21,812 nucleotides of DNA from Haplomitrium mnioides (GCA_049999725.1 JBNGIS010005724.1:50752-72563); one strand, 5' to 3'; positions 8,934 through 17,418 are shown, counted from the first letter of the stretch. The notes: generated from the sequence alone by a model not told the origin. A program made the numbers and translations.

Positions 8934-9071
8934 ATCATCATGACTGAGTTTTCCCGTTACTTCCGGAAAGTGGCAGAAACTCAGTACGACGATTGATCAG
9001 GACCTGCTGTTGGGAACTGACGAAACCAGCAGGAAGTTGTGGCAGCTTGTCACTGCTACACATGATGAGGC

Positions 9072-9220
9072 TGAATAGTCTGAAACTTTGTGTCTGACAC
9101 CACAGAGTCAAGGCTGCACTCTGTGTGCACAGTTGTGATATGTGTAGGTTTTCCCTAGACTATTGCAGCTTCCATTTAAGTGTTGTTGTGGTTAGTTTTG
9201 CTCTCCACAACTTCATAACT
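9072..9220. repeat. Terminal direct repeat, right
   Basis: Partner of 8499-8648. It is followed at once by the right target duplication AATCAAATGGGC (9221-9232). The base run before it (GATGAGGC) is weakly purine-rich and not a convincing polypurine tract. Confidence 0.92.
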
Positions 9221-9232
9221 AATCAAATGGGC

Positions 9233-9389
9233 CCAGAAGATCAGGAAGAAACCGAAGACGTCCTGAATTTTTTGACATTGACAAGGCGTGCCTGTCTCAG
9301 GAAATGGTGAGGCAGGGGCAAATGAATTGGAATGTGCAATAGAAGAATTTTGCATGGCAGCCAGAGTTGAAGACGAGAATCCAACGACC
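9233..9389 (+). pseudogene. pol: Copia pol linker between integrase and reverse transcriptase
   Basis: Continues the frame broken at 8498: PRRSGRNRRRPEFFD, then, after frame changes, CAIEEFCMAARVEDENPTT. Basic PRRSxR.RR and the ...ARVEDENPTT...EAL... pattern are typical of the stretch between integrase and RT in plant copia polyproteins. It ends at 9389, where the minus-strand family 2 LTR begins. The RT side resumes after 10281 with NTTLREALSSQDSEKW. Confidence 0.75.
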
Positions 9390-10281
9390 TGTTGGAAATA
9401 TCAAAAACAATTTGATATTCTGCAGCAGCGAAAATCCACTTAGATGAGAATCGTGAGAAAAGGGAAGGAAGGAAAACGTCAGCTCCACGATCACAGCAGA
9501 TTCGCGAAGCTCCCTCCCGTCAGCAGGTTCGCACGAAACGCAGGTCGACTTGCAGACACGAAAACGCAGGTCGACTGAAGAGCAAAACGCGATCTCCTGC
9601 TGGACTCGAACGCGACCTCTTTCCAGAGATTAAAACGCGACCTCCTTCTGAACACAAACGCGAGCCCCTTCAGACACGAACACGACCTTCCAGACACGAT
9701 CGCGACCTTCTTCCAGGTCAAATCGCAACACTTTGCGATTTGTGTCCTATGCACGAACAAGCAGCGAACTCCTCCCAGGCTTGATCGCAGCTACTTACTA
9801 TGCACGAAACACACAGCCTAGGCACTCGCGACTCCACCTTTGAGGAAGAAAAACGACTCTCCTGCCAGATGCGATTCTTCCTTAGAATGCACAAAAATGG
9901 GTTAGAAGAATTGTGGTTGCAATGAGGATGCGATGAGCTCCTCTTCCTCAGATTTATATACACAATACAAAACCAGCTAATAGGCTGGATTTCTATGGGC
10001 GCCCTGTTCAAAATCTATGGGCGCTTGAATCAGTGCAGGTGAAGCAGACTTTTTCCATGAGTATGGACAAGAGCTGCATATTCAATATTCACCTACACCC
10101 GTATGTCTTTTCTACCTGTGAGCACATGCATGTGCTTGAGCTATCGTATCAAAAGGGACAAGGGTCATTAATTGTCCCTAAGGACCCTTCTGGTGCTGAC
10201 ACGTGTCACCACCAGGCACTATCCCCAAATTCTTCTCTAAACTAGCTAGGATCCTAAACTAGCTAAACCAAAACATTTACA
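9390..10281 (-). mobile_element. Copia LTR, family 2, minus orientation, apparently full length
   Basis: 892 bases if bounded by TGTTGGAAATATC at the left and CATTTACA at the right, i.e. TGTAAATG...TTTCCAACA on the minus strand. The TATA on the minus strand (9960-9953) gives the orientation. It lies inside the copia pol frame, between the linker and RT. The five bases on each side (CGACC and GGGAC) are not a duplication, so either the right boundary is misjudged or the copy arose by recombination with loss. Its partner is the plus-strand copy at 7057-7768. Confidence 0.8.
9953..9988 (-). promoter_or_regulatory. Hairpin plus TATA box of the minus family 2 LTR
   Basis: On the minus strand: CCAGC (9988-9984), loop of six, GCTGG (9977-9973), 12 bases, then TATATAAA (9960-9953). 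The gap equals that in the 7057 copy. The paired motif GCGCCCATAG is upstream at 10024-10015 and 10002-9993, again 22 bases apart. Confidence 0.75.
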
Positions 10282-10789
10282 GGGACATACTTCACTAAGG
10301 AAGTATGTTGCAGGAATTCCTGAGCAGGATCAGGCAATTCCTCAGCAACAAATTGTGAGGCTGCCAATTTCCAACACCACCCTCAGAGAAGCGCTTTCAA
10401 GCCAGGATTCTGAGAAGTGGAAGGCAGCCATGACAGAGGAGCTAAATGCGCTCCACAAGAACCTTACCTGGAAGCTTGTAAGACTGCCAGCGGGAAGGAA
10501 GGCAATTAGCTGCAAGTGGGGTTTCAAAGTCAAAAGAGGGTCAGATGATTCAATCATCAAGTACAAGGCCAGACTGGTAGCAAGGGGATTCACTCAAGTG
10601 GAAGGCCTTGACTACAATGAAACATTTGCACCTGTAGCAAAGTTCACCTCAATCAGGTGCCTATTGGTATTCGCAGCGAAGCATGGATGGGAAGCAGAAT
10701 AAATGGATGTCAAGACAGCATTTCTAAATGGAGATCTTGATGAAGAAATCTGCATGAAGCAGCCAGAAGGGGCAGCTCAAGGAGATAAA
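10282..10789 (+). pseudogene. pol: Ty1-copia reverse transcriptase, N-terminal part
   Basis: The plus-strand frame from about 10355 reads NTTLREALSSQDSEKWKAAM, EELNALHKNLTWKLVRLPAG, CKWGFKVKRG, YKARLVARGFTQVEGLDYNE and TFAPVAKFTSIR. A TAA at 10700-10702 follows, then MDVKTAFLNGDLDEEICMKQ and PEGAAQGDK. This is the RVT_2 domain start through the first catalytic Asp (in MDVKTAFL). The YVDD half is absent: at about 10790 a LINE 3' end takes over. The matching downstream half, starting at LYGLKQASRAW, is found in opposite orientation at 19059-18382. RT would copy the element RNA into cDNA; this piece cannot. Confidence 0.93.
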
Positions 10790-11044
10790 GCCTTTGACAG
10801 AACATGGGCTGCAAGGCATTTGCTTTGTATCCGTGATGAGGACTCAGTTTACTGGAATTTTGATGTTAGTAGTAATCTGGATTGAGGGCATTGGGTTACT
10901 GTTGTTTACTAGGCTAGATCCCAAAAGGGATTGATTGGTTGTTGGTTCTTGCTGCTCGGCCTGATTGCTGGCCGCGGTTGTACCTTTGGTGCTTGAAAGT
11001 AAATAAAGTTGTTTGCTTTCAGTCAAAATAAAATAAAATAAAAA
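10790..11044 (+). mobile_element. 5'-truncated LINE 3' end (copy E) with A-rich tail
   Basis: Starts in the last coding codons (DRTWAARHLLCIRDEDSVYW, then N, ending NLD and TGA at about 10884), followed by a 3' UTR with AAATAAAGTTGTTTGC and a tail of AAAAT repeats ending at 11044. The coding end and UTR closely match the minus-strand copy D (17419-17680), so both belong to one LINE family. The 5' end lies directly against the copia RT frame. Only about 30 codons of ORF2 remain. Confidence 0.9.
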
Positions 11045-11297
11045 GCTAAAGTCTGTCTGCTTGATCTCAGGGAGTGGCCAGGACCCTAGACTCAGGGAAA
11101 ATGACAGGGCAGATAAAGGCTAGCAAGGTGGACCAGATGAGCAATAAACTAGACCTCTGCGGGAAGAAAATTCTGGAGGAGGAAGAAGATTCCTTAGAGG
11201 TCTCATCAGAGGATGATTTCCCTAGTGCGCAGTCAAGGGGGGCGCAGGCAAGCGATCATGCGAGGTGAAATGGAGCTTTCAGATCCTTAAAGTTGAA
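11045..11297 (+). pseudogene. LINE ORF1 acidic C-terminal tail (copy B)
   Basis: The plus-strand frame reads ARTLDSGKMTGQIKASKVDQ, KLDLCGKKILEEEEDSLEV and SSEDDF. It matches the C-terminal tails of copy A (minus, about 4230-4410) and copy C (13800-13960). After about 11225 it leaves the family sequence. It sits between the A-rich tail of copy E and the 5' end of copy C at 11298. Everything upstream in ORF1 is missing. Confidence 0.75.
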
Positions 11298-11640
11298 GGA
11301 TGAGAATCCCAACCCCTCGAAGATGCATTTGATGAAACTCGTCAGTCGGTGATGAGAAATTTGAGACGCTGTACTTGAGTTTAGAGCCAGAACGCTGCAA
11401 TCGAACTCTGCGAGAAGGAAAAAAGAAAAAAAACGTCGAGGAGGTTATTTTCTGGCCGTGAGAGCTGGAGTCGTCGTGAAGGATTGTGGCTGGCGTTACT
11501 CGTGATGGTCACGTCCTTGTTGCTGCTCGTGATTTTTCCCGCGGGAGCATCGAGCGGAAAATGGTAGAGAGCTTCACGAGCAGGCACGAATGCAGCATTA
11601 GGCAACATTTGGGGGTGCCTCCTGTCTCTGCGCGATGTGC

Positions 11641-12026
11641 GCAGTGAGAATGTGCGGCAGATAAGGTTGCGGTTGGTTTGCGAAGCAGTAGGCGAGGACG
11701 TCTGCTCGAATGCAGAACAACATGGAGGGGTTTGGATGTTAGTTCGTGAAGGCTGGTGTCGCGGTTTGCAAAAAACGGCAGATGCAGTGAGAACGTGCAG
11801 CAGACAAGGTTGCGCTTGGTTTGCGAAGCAGTAGGTGAGGAAGTCTGCTCAAACACAGCACAACATGGAGGGGTTCGGATGTTAGTTTGTGAAGGCTGGC
11901 GTCACGGTTTGCAAAAAACGGCAGATGCAGTGAGAATGTGCGGCAGACAAGGTCGCGCTTGGTTTGCGAAGCAGTAGGTGAGGAAGTCTGCTCAAACACA
12001 GCACAACATGGAGGGGTTTGGATGGC
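11641..12026 (+). repeat. 143-base tandem repeat in the LINE leader, about 2.7 copies
   Basis: GCAGTGAGAA starts each unit at 11641, 11784 and 11927, exactly 143 bases apart. Units contain GGTTTGCGAAGCAGTAGG, GAAGTCTGCTC, AACATGGAGGGG and GTTTGCAAAAAACGGCAGAT. Units two and three are almost identical; the first is more diverged. It sits in the 5' leader upstream of ORF1, the place where mouse L1 carries promoter monomers. The open frames crossing it on both strands are by-products of the repeat. Confidence 0.93.
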
Positions 12027-12534
12027 AGATTGGGTTTGTATCTCACAAGCACGGTTGGTGATCTGGGCTTTGATCACATGGTGAGAAGCAAAGTTTTGGG
12101 TGCTGTGCTGCTCATCAGCTGTGCGCAGTGAGAAGGTGCAGGAGAACGATGAGCAACCTTCAGTCTTCGCGAAAGCAGAAACAAACATGTACAGGCAGGC
12201 AATTTTGCATAGAGAAAGGAGGCCTCCTGTGCAAATGTTGAATGCTCGCTGGTCGATTGCTCAAATGCTGGAAGAATCAACTACAAATGCTCAGAGGTGC
12301 AAATTTCAAGTAGGTCTTCAGTGGTATAGCAGCTTTTTCAGCATAAGGTGGCATTGATGACCTGGGGATACTCCATCCCTCAGTAGTGATACTCGTACTG
12401 TTCTCTGTGATATTCCAACTGTTTTCTGCTGGCGATTACTCGGGCTACTTCTGCTGGCAATAAGTAATAACGTGACAGCTGGAAAGGTCGGTTCTGTGGG
12501 AAGCAGGTCCTGAAGCAATTATTATTCCCTAGTT

Positions 12535-13960
12535 ATGTCTAAGGAAGCACCATGGAGACCTGGATCGCATTCTGGAAAAGAGGAGATCTCTGGACCAAGC
12601 ACATCCAACTGCCCCTTGGTACCTTGTAAAAACATGGGTCACAGGGCAGAAGCCAGAAGGAAAAACACCATTTCCTTACCTCCTAAGGTGTTCAATGTGG
12701 ATCAGGACTTATGTTTGCTCACCACGGCCCAGCTGAGGAAGAGGCTGCTTATTGGCCGTTTCAGGAATTTCTTCCCTGGCCTCAAAGAGATTTCAGCATG
12801 GTTTGGGAGAATTTGTGTGCAGAATGGGTGGAAGGCTTCTGTGCTCCGCCTGATAGGCAAAGGATTTTTTCTGGTTTCAGCAGAAGATGGAGTCAGATCC
12901 ATGCTTCTCACAGGGGAACCATTGTTTTTGAAGAACATGAAATGCATCTTCCAACCTTGGCGACCTCAGTTTGACCCCTTGACTGAGCAAGCCTTGGTTC
13001 CCACTTGGATCACCTTGCCATTCTTCCCAGAAGAGCTACGAAATCAATTGCCCATGATAACCAACCTCTTCGGGAAATGCATTCATGTTCCATCAAGAGT
13101 GGACGAGATCCATGCTAGATTCTGCGTTCAACTGGATACATCTAAAGGAGTGAGTCCAGTATTGGAACTGAACTGTCCTGAGGGAACTTTCTCCCAAGAG
13201 GTGGAGTATGATGGCATCCCTCTCAGATGCTTCCACTGCAGGAGCACTGATCACCTGATTAGAGACTGCCCTAGAGGGAACACCAAGGGCTTCACTCGGA
13301 AGAAAAAGGGAGAGGTGCTAGCACAGGCCCGTAGACCTGAGTACTGGTGTTTCTCTTTCCACAGAAGGAGAGAAAAAATCTGCTGAAGAGGCAGCAAGAC
13401 ACTCCTCAGCACAAGTAGTGGAGGATAGAAATCAGGCTGATGCTAATCCACCCACACAGAATTTTTGTAAAGACCTAGTACAGAAAGACACTGAAAACAG
13501 TTCAGATCCAGGGAGGAAGAACTTAGTAAACCCCAGGCCAACTCAAGGAGAAAGGCTAGATGAGTTGACTAATGGCTCTGGAGAGAAGATGGGACAAGAA
13601 AGGGGACATGATGTGATAGATGAGGCAGTAGTTGTGATTGCAAGTCAAATCAACTACCATTCATAACAGAGGAGGATCTTGCTGCGGATATGGGTGAGAA
13701 CAGCTGGAAGGTCATCAACCGTTACACTCGGCGTAACAAACCAAAGAAAGAATTTTTGGCTGCTGAAATTTGAATCACACGCAGCAGGTCTCAAAGCTTG
13801 GGCACGACCCCCGGTTTAGGGAAAAGGACAGGGCAGATCACAGCCAGAAAGGTGGACCAAACAAGGTTTTCTAAACCAGACATTCTGGGGAAGAAAATTA
13901 TGGAGGACGATGATGAATCCTTGGAAGGCTCATCGAAGGATGACTCACTGTTGCACAGTT
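12535..13960 (+). pseudogene. LINE ORF1: DUF4283 plus CCHC zinc knuckle (copy C, broken)
   Basis: Start ATG at 12535 (MSKEAPWRPG). The minus-strand relative F also begins MSK.xPW, which supports this start. Residues about 60-190 fit DUF4283, the RNA-binding-like domain of plant L1-type ORF1 (LLIGRFRNFFPGLKEISAWF, LVPTWITLPFFPEEL, ARFCVQLDTSKGVSPVLEL). A knuckle CFHCRSTDHLIRDC (13228-13269) follows, with all four ligands in C-x2-C-x4-H-x4-C spacing. A frameshift near 13340 leads to a polar, acidic region (STEGEKKSAEEAARHSSAQ), another near 13666 leads to DMGENSWKVINRYTRRNKPK, and a TGA at 13771-13773 precedes the conserved acidic tail. The family protein coats LINE RNA; this copy is best preserved in its first 270 codons. 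Confidence 0.88.
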
Positions 13961-14359
13961 GAATTCCCTCTCAAATCTCTGTGGAACCAGAAGAAAGATA
14001 GTGTCTAAAGCTATCACTTTTACTGGAGTTGGTTTGATGTAGAATTGACTGGTTGGTAATGTTGATTATTTTCTGGATTGATGGCCTGGGGCTAGTAATG
14101 TACCTCAGAAGAACATGTGATAGATTTCATTGTTGGGTAGCTGTTGCTGGACACCTTAGTGTCCTGACCTGGCTACCCTTTAGGAAGTGGTTTGCTTTAG
14201 TCCAGACTTTGATGTTTTGCTGCTTCGGCGGTTGTATTTGATGTGTGGAAATAAAGTTTTTACTTCCTGTCAAAAAAAAAAAAAAAAGCAAAGGACACTT
14301 CAAACACTCTAGTCCCTCTAATTAATAGCCTGATACATCTTCAAATCTCTGGTTCCATA

Positions 14360-15110
14360 TAAAGCCTAGAGGGGATTACACTATGATGCAGTAAATCATC
14401 CTCTGAAGACCTTTCCAAGAAAATGGGATCTTCCTCTAGAATTTCCTTTGCAGAATGTCCTGTTTGGAAGACAAACATTTTGAGAACCTTGTCCGGAACT
14501 TGGTGGTCAAACTAGTAGCTGTAGCCTGTTCTGCCACCATTGCTTTCATTTTTTCACGCAGTGTATACCTCTTTTTGACCTTTTCCCACTTGTCAGAAGC
14601 CGCCTCCTCTGTTAATAACACTTGGGCTTCTGTGGTGGCTTCAGTCACAGCCCCTTGGACCATTTGGAACTCTGGTGTCCCTTCAGACCCTGACTTCTCA
14701 CTTGAACCAATAGCCGTCTCATTTGCAGTCAGAGGAGCGTCTGAGCTACTCTCTGGTGCAGCCACAAAATCATCTGGAAACTTCCCTGACACCCTCCGTT
14801 TTGGATGAGGAATGGTAGTGGACCTCCTCCCTGAATTGGTCAGTATTTTGTGTTGACCATCGTGTGACTCTCTGCCAGGGGGATCGCCTCTGCCTGATCT
14901 CTAGATTCTTCCTCTTCTGCTGAGGAGTGGCTTTCTTCATCTTCAACCTCCTTTGATGCAGATGGAGCGGCGTCCAGACTCAGAGTAGGTGCCCTATTGG
15001 CATGAATGATGGCCTCACCCCTCATTTTCTTGGCAAATCCACGTGCCTTCCCTCTAGGACATTTTCCAACCAGGTATTCAGTGCTCCTACAGAGGAAGCA
15101 TCTTAGAGGA
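14360..15110 (-). pseudogene. LINE ORF1, 3' part of copy F
   Basis: The minus strand continues from the solo LTR with IPLRCFLCRSTEYLVGKC (15112-15059). The knuckle keeps three Cys, but the His is Tyr, so zinc binding is probably lost. Then come an acidic run (KEVEDEESHSSAEEEES), a frame change to FPDDFVAAPESSSDAPL, LLTEEAASDKWEKVKKRYTL, REKMKAMVAEQATATSLTTK and FRTRFSK. A final shifted frame reads AKEILEEDPIFLERSSEDDL. The order matches copies A and C. At the site where A and C have TGA, this copy reads on through AEQATATS, which indicates an ancestral continuous frame. The plus-strand frame at 14455-14808 is its shadow. Confidence 0.82.
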
Positions 15111-15115
15111 ATTTC
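15111..15115. repeat. Target site duplication, left copy (ATTTC)
   Basis: ATTTC here and at 16055-16059 flank the solo LTR exactly. On the minus strand the host reads GATGAAAT | LTR | GAAATTCCTCTAAG. Removing the LTR and one GAAAT restores YDEIPLRC, matching YDGIPLRC of copy C. Confidence 0.95.
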
Positions 15116-15744
15116 TGTTAGAAAGTAAACTTGAAATTCCACTTCAGAGTTGAGGAAGCTTGTCGAGAGAGATAGCACTTATCAAGAAATATACTTCGAA
15201 GGAGACAGAATCGAGAATCGCCAGACATCAGGTCGCGATATCCCAGGATCGTGCTACTCCGGGAATCAGGTTCCAACCAGAATCAAAAACGCCAGGGAGG
15301 AGGTCGTGATACACCACGATAACAGGATCGCGAGCTATCTTAGCTCGCGATTCATGAGCTTCCAGAAATCGAATCGAAAAAGGGGGAGGGGCGAAAATCG
15401 CGATTAGGTTAGGTGCGATTTTCTGCACTCGCCCGTCGCCCTCACGCAGGAACTCGCCTGTCGCCCTCGCGCAGGAACTTCCCCTGTCGAAAACAAAAAC
15501 ACCTTGCTCGAAAACGTAAAAAAACGTCAAACACGCGAATATGCAGGAAAATCGAAAAAGGGAAACGATTTGCTGTTTTTCGATGCTCAGATATTCGCCT
15601 CCTTCTCACGTTCTTAAACACTCTGATGCTCGATACCTGCTCGTTACCTCCTCACGAACTCAAGCATGAGTTCGTACTCTGCTCTTAAAGACACTCGAAG
15701 AAGTTTTGGATGACTGAGGATGATCCTTAAGAGGATTCCTCTTC

Positions 15745-15778
15745 TTTATATACAAATAGGAGTCAGCTTTCAGCTGAC
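15745..15778 (-). promoter_or_regulatory. Hairpin plus TATA box of the solo LTR
   Basis: On the minus strand: GTCAGCT (15778-15772), a 3-base loop, AGCTGAC (15768-15762), nine bases, then TATATAAA (15752-15745). The copy at 20903-21812 has GTCAGC/GCTGAC with a 4-base loop and the same 9-base gap. Confidence 0.8.
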
Positions 15779-15784
15779 ATACAA

Positions 15785-15813
15785 GTTGCCCCGTAATAAA
15801 TCAGTGGGGCAAC
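15785..15813. promoter_or_regulatory. Second conserved inverted repeat in family 1 LTR
   Basis: GTTGCCCC (15785-15792) and GGGGCAAC (15806-15813). The 20903 copy has the same arms at 21557-21564 and 21575-21582 with a different loop. Loop change with arm conservation suggests that the arms matter, but two copies are weak evidence. Confidence 0.6.
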
Positions 15814-15998
15814 TAACGGAAGCGATTGGTAAGGGGATTACCTGAATGCGGCGCCCCTTTTTGACATACCAACGAATATCCTATTTTGAGCCTATAGCTA
15901 ACTGCTCTTTGTCCTAAGAATAAATGTCTAAGGGGGAGACCTGGAACCTGGCAGCCCCTCTAAAATATCTATTAGCTAACTACACTAGCTAGCCTTTT

Positions 15999-16018
15999 CA
16001 ACTAACATTAGTTAGTTG
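15999..16018. promoter_or_regulatory. Inverted repeat near the LTR 5' end
   Basis: CAACTAACATTAGTTAGTTG: 8-base arms with a 4-base loop. The copy at 21769-21788 has the same arms with loop AATA; the 5679 copy has a decayed version near 5717-5736. Confidence 0.6.
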
Positions 16019-16059
16019 TCACTATTTACAGCAGCAAGAGATACATTTCCAACAATTTC

Positions 16060-16730
16060 ATCATACTCAACCTCTTGGGAGTAGGTCCCCTCAGGACACA
16101 AAAGCTCCAAAACTGGACTCACTCCTTTGGATGTGTCAAGCTGGACACAGAATCTGACATGCATCCCGTCAAGGACTGAAGGGACATAAATGGTTTTGCC
16201 AAAGAGGCTAGCAATCATAGGCAGCTGATTGCATAGCTCTTCAGGGAAGAATGGCAAGTAATCCAGGTAGGGACCAGAGCTTGTTCCACCAGTGGGTGAA
16301 ACTTTGGTCACCATGGTTGGAGATACATTTCATACTCTTCAAGGAGAAGGGTACTCCAGTAAGGAGCTCAGTTCTGACATTTTCTTCTTCTGCCAAAACC
16401 AGGAAAAATCATTTGCCAATCATCCTGAGGACTGTAGCCTTCCACCCTTTCTGAGTACAAATTTTCCCAAACCAGTCAGAAATCTCCTTGAGGCCTGGGA
16501 AGAAGCTCCTGAACCGTCCAATGAGCAACCTCAAGCTGATCAGAAGTGAGTGAGCATAGATCCTGATCAACTCTGAACACTTTTGGAGGCAAGGAAATGG
16601 TCTTTTTCCTTCTTTCCTCTGCTTCTTGACTCTTGAGTTTACAGTGGAAGGGGGGGCTAAGGGATGAGCTTCCTAACAGCACTTCTTTTCCCAAACGAGA
16701 GCCAGGTGACCAAGGAACAGCCTTCGACAT
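16060..16730 (-). pseudogene. LINE ORF1, 5' part of copy F (DUF4283 region)
   Basis: ATG at 16730-16728 on the minus strand gives MSKAVPWSPGSRLGKE, then EERRKKTISLPPKVFRVDQD. After frameshifts come DUF4283 blocks and then YLPFFPEELCNQLPMIASLF, MHVRFCVQLDTSKGVSPVLE and SQEVEYDEI, where the solo LTR interrupts. It is parallel to copy C throughout; in the central block the two share PFFPEEL.NQLPMI..LFGK. The plus-strand frames over 16251-16549 are shadows. The upstream in-frame codons before MSK are not conserved with C, which supports the MSK start. Confidence 0.85.
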
Positions 16731-16864
16731 GTTGACAAAGAGCATTTTCCAGCAGCCCAAAACCTTGGAACCAGCCAACTCATCACTCTGCTGCTTTTGG
16801 AGACCTGTATGTTCTTCAAAGCTGCCTAATGCTGCTTTCAAGCAATAACAACTTTGGAATCTCC

Positions 16865-17110
16865 TGCGACATGATTCTCCTGCGACTCCAACGTTAAGGA
16901 CCTAGTACATGAACCCATCACAAATAAACTCCCGTGATGCAATTCTCCTCTGTGACGCCAACGTTAAGGCACCTTGTTCACAACACCATCACGAAGAAGC
17001 ACCTTGTTCACGAAACCAACATGAAGAAGCGATTCTCCTCTGTGACGCCAACGTTAAGGCACCTTGTTCACAAAACCAGCATAAAGAAACTCTACCGAAC
17101 GCCAGCGTTA
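16865..17110. repeat. Short tandem-like repeats in the copy F leader
   Basis: CTCCTCTGTGACGCCAACGT with following TAAGGCACCTTGTTCACA starts at 16945 and again at 17035 (90 bases apart). A diverged form (CTCCTGCGACTCCAACGTTA) starts near 16877. CACCTTGTTCAC also occurs on its own at about 17000. They lie in the LINE leader upstream of ORF1, as the 143-base units do in copy C, but the sequence differs. Confidence 0.8.
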
Positions 17111-17418
17111 GGGACCCATCGCTCGCTTTTTCTTTCTCCCGCGATGGGCTTCTCCTGCAACGCCATTCTCCTGCCTAAGAGTGGCCTTCTCTGCCGCACC
17201 TTCTCACTGCGCACATCGCACAGAAACAGGAGGCACCCCCAAATGTTGCATAATGCTGTGTTCATGCCTGCTCGTGAAATTCTCTAACATTTCTGCTCGA
17301 TGCTCCTGTGGGAAAAATCACGAGCAGCAGCAAGGACGTGACCATCATGAGTAACTCCAGCCACGATCCTTCACGACGACTCCAGCTCTCTCATGGCCAG
17401 AAAATAAACTCCTCGACG

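Larger units (their letters stand above)
8499..9220. mobile_element. Unclassified insertion with about 150-base terminal direct repeats
   Basis: The insert lies between two exact 12-base copies of AATCAAATGGGC and interrupts the copia linker. Its first 150 bases (8499-8648) and last 149 (9072-9220) are near-identical direct repeats starting TGAATAGTCTGAAACTTTGT. The interior holds 8649-8833, a 100-base N gap and 8934-9071; the last part recurs at 5247-5412. There is no poly(A), no terminal inverted repeat and no coding frame I recognise. LTR-like repeats of this size recall TRIM elements, but LTR integration normally gives 4-6 base duplications and LTRs end in CA. The 12 bases look more like target-primed or other insertion. 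Because of the gap, the interior length is not known. Confidence 0.7.
11298..14287 (+). mobile_element. ORF1-only LINE-type retroposon (copy C)
   Basis: The 5' end is taken at GGATGAGAATCCCAACCCCT because the inverted relative F starts at the same bases (18381 on minus) and the flanks differ. The order is: a leader of about 1.2 kb with a tandem repeat, ORF1 (12535 to about 13960), a 3' UTR with GAAATAAAGTTTTTAC, and a 16-base A tract (14272-14287). The 2990-base copy has no endonuclease or reverse transcriptase. The same ORF1-to-3' UTR order occurs in copy A, so the layout is a family feature rather than a single deletion. The layout resembles mammalian half-L1 (HAL1) elements. Mobilisation in trans by the RT-bearing family of D and E is inferred from the similar 3' end. 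Confidence 0.75.
15116..16054 (-). mobile_element. Solo copia LTR, family 1, 939 bases
   Basis: Bounded by TGTTAGAAAG and CATTTCCAACA, with a 5-base duplication ATTTC on each side. On the minus strand it runs TGTTGGAAATG...TTTCTAACA, a normal TG...CA LTR with short imperfect inverted ends. The TATA (TATATAAA, 15752-15745 on minus) gives the orientation. No internal domain, PBS or second LTR is attached, so it is a solo LTR left by recombination. Two relatives are at 5679-6509 (plus) and 20903-21812 (minus). It interrupts ORF1 of copy F and is therefore younger than F. Confidence 0.95.

Noticed and set aside
9385-10286. Target duplication around the minus family 2 LTR
   Set aside because: CGACC and GGGAC do not match, and shifting the boundaries by a few bases did not give a convincing pair.
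11509-12188. Open frames on both strands (up to 149 codons) with internal repeats
   Set aside because: Created by the 143-base tandem repeat, whose length plus stop-poor composition keeps frames open. Not conserved in copy F.
12535-13386. Host gene encoding a CCHC zinc-knuckle protein
   Set aside because: The DUF4283 plus knuckle order, frameshifted continuation, poly(A) and three related copies in the window make it a LINE ORF1.
14455-14808. 117-codon plus-strand frame
   Set aside because: Exact antisense of the LINE ORF1 acidic region in copy F, whose frame matches copies A and C.
16909-17287. Plus-strand frames with repeated peptide blocks
   Set aside because: By-product of the leader repeats of copy F; antisense to the element.
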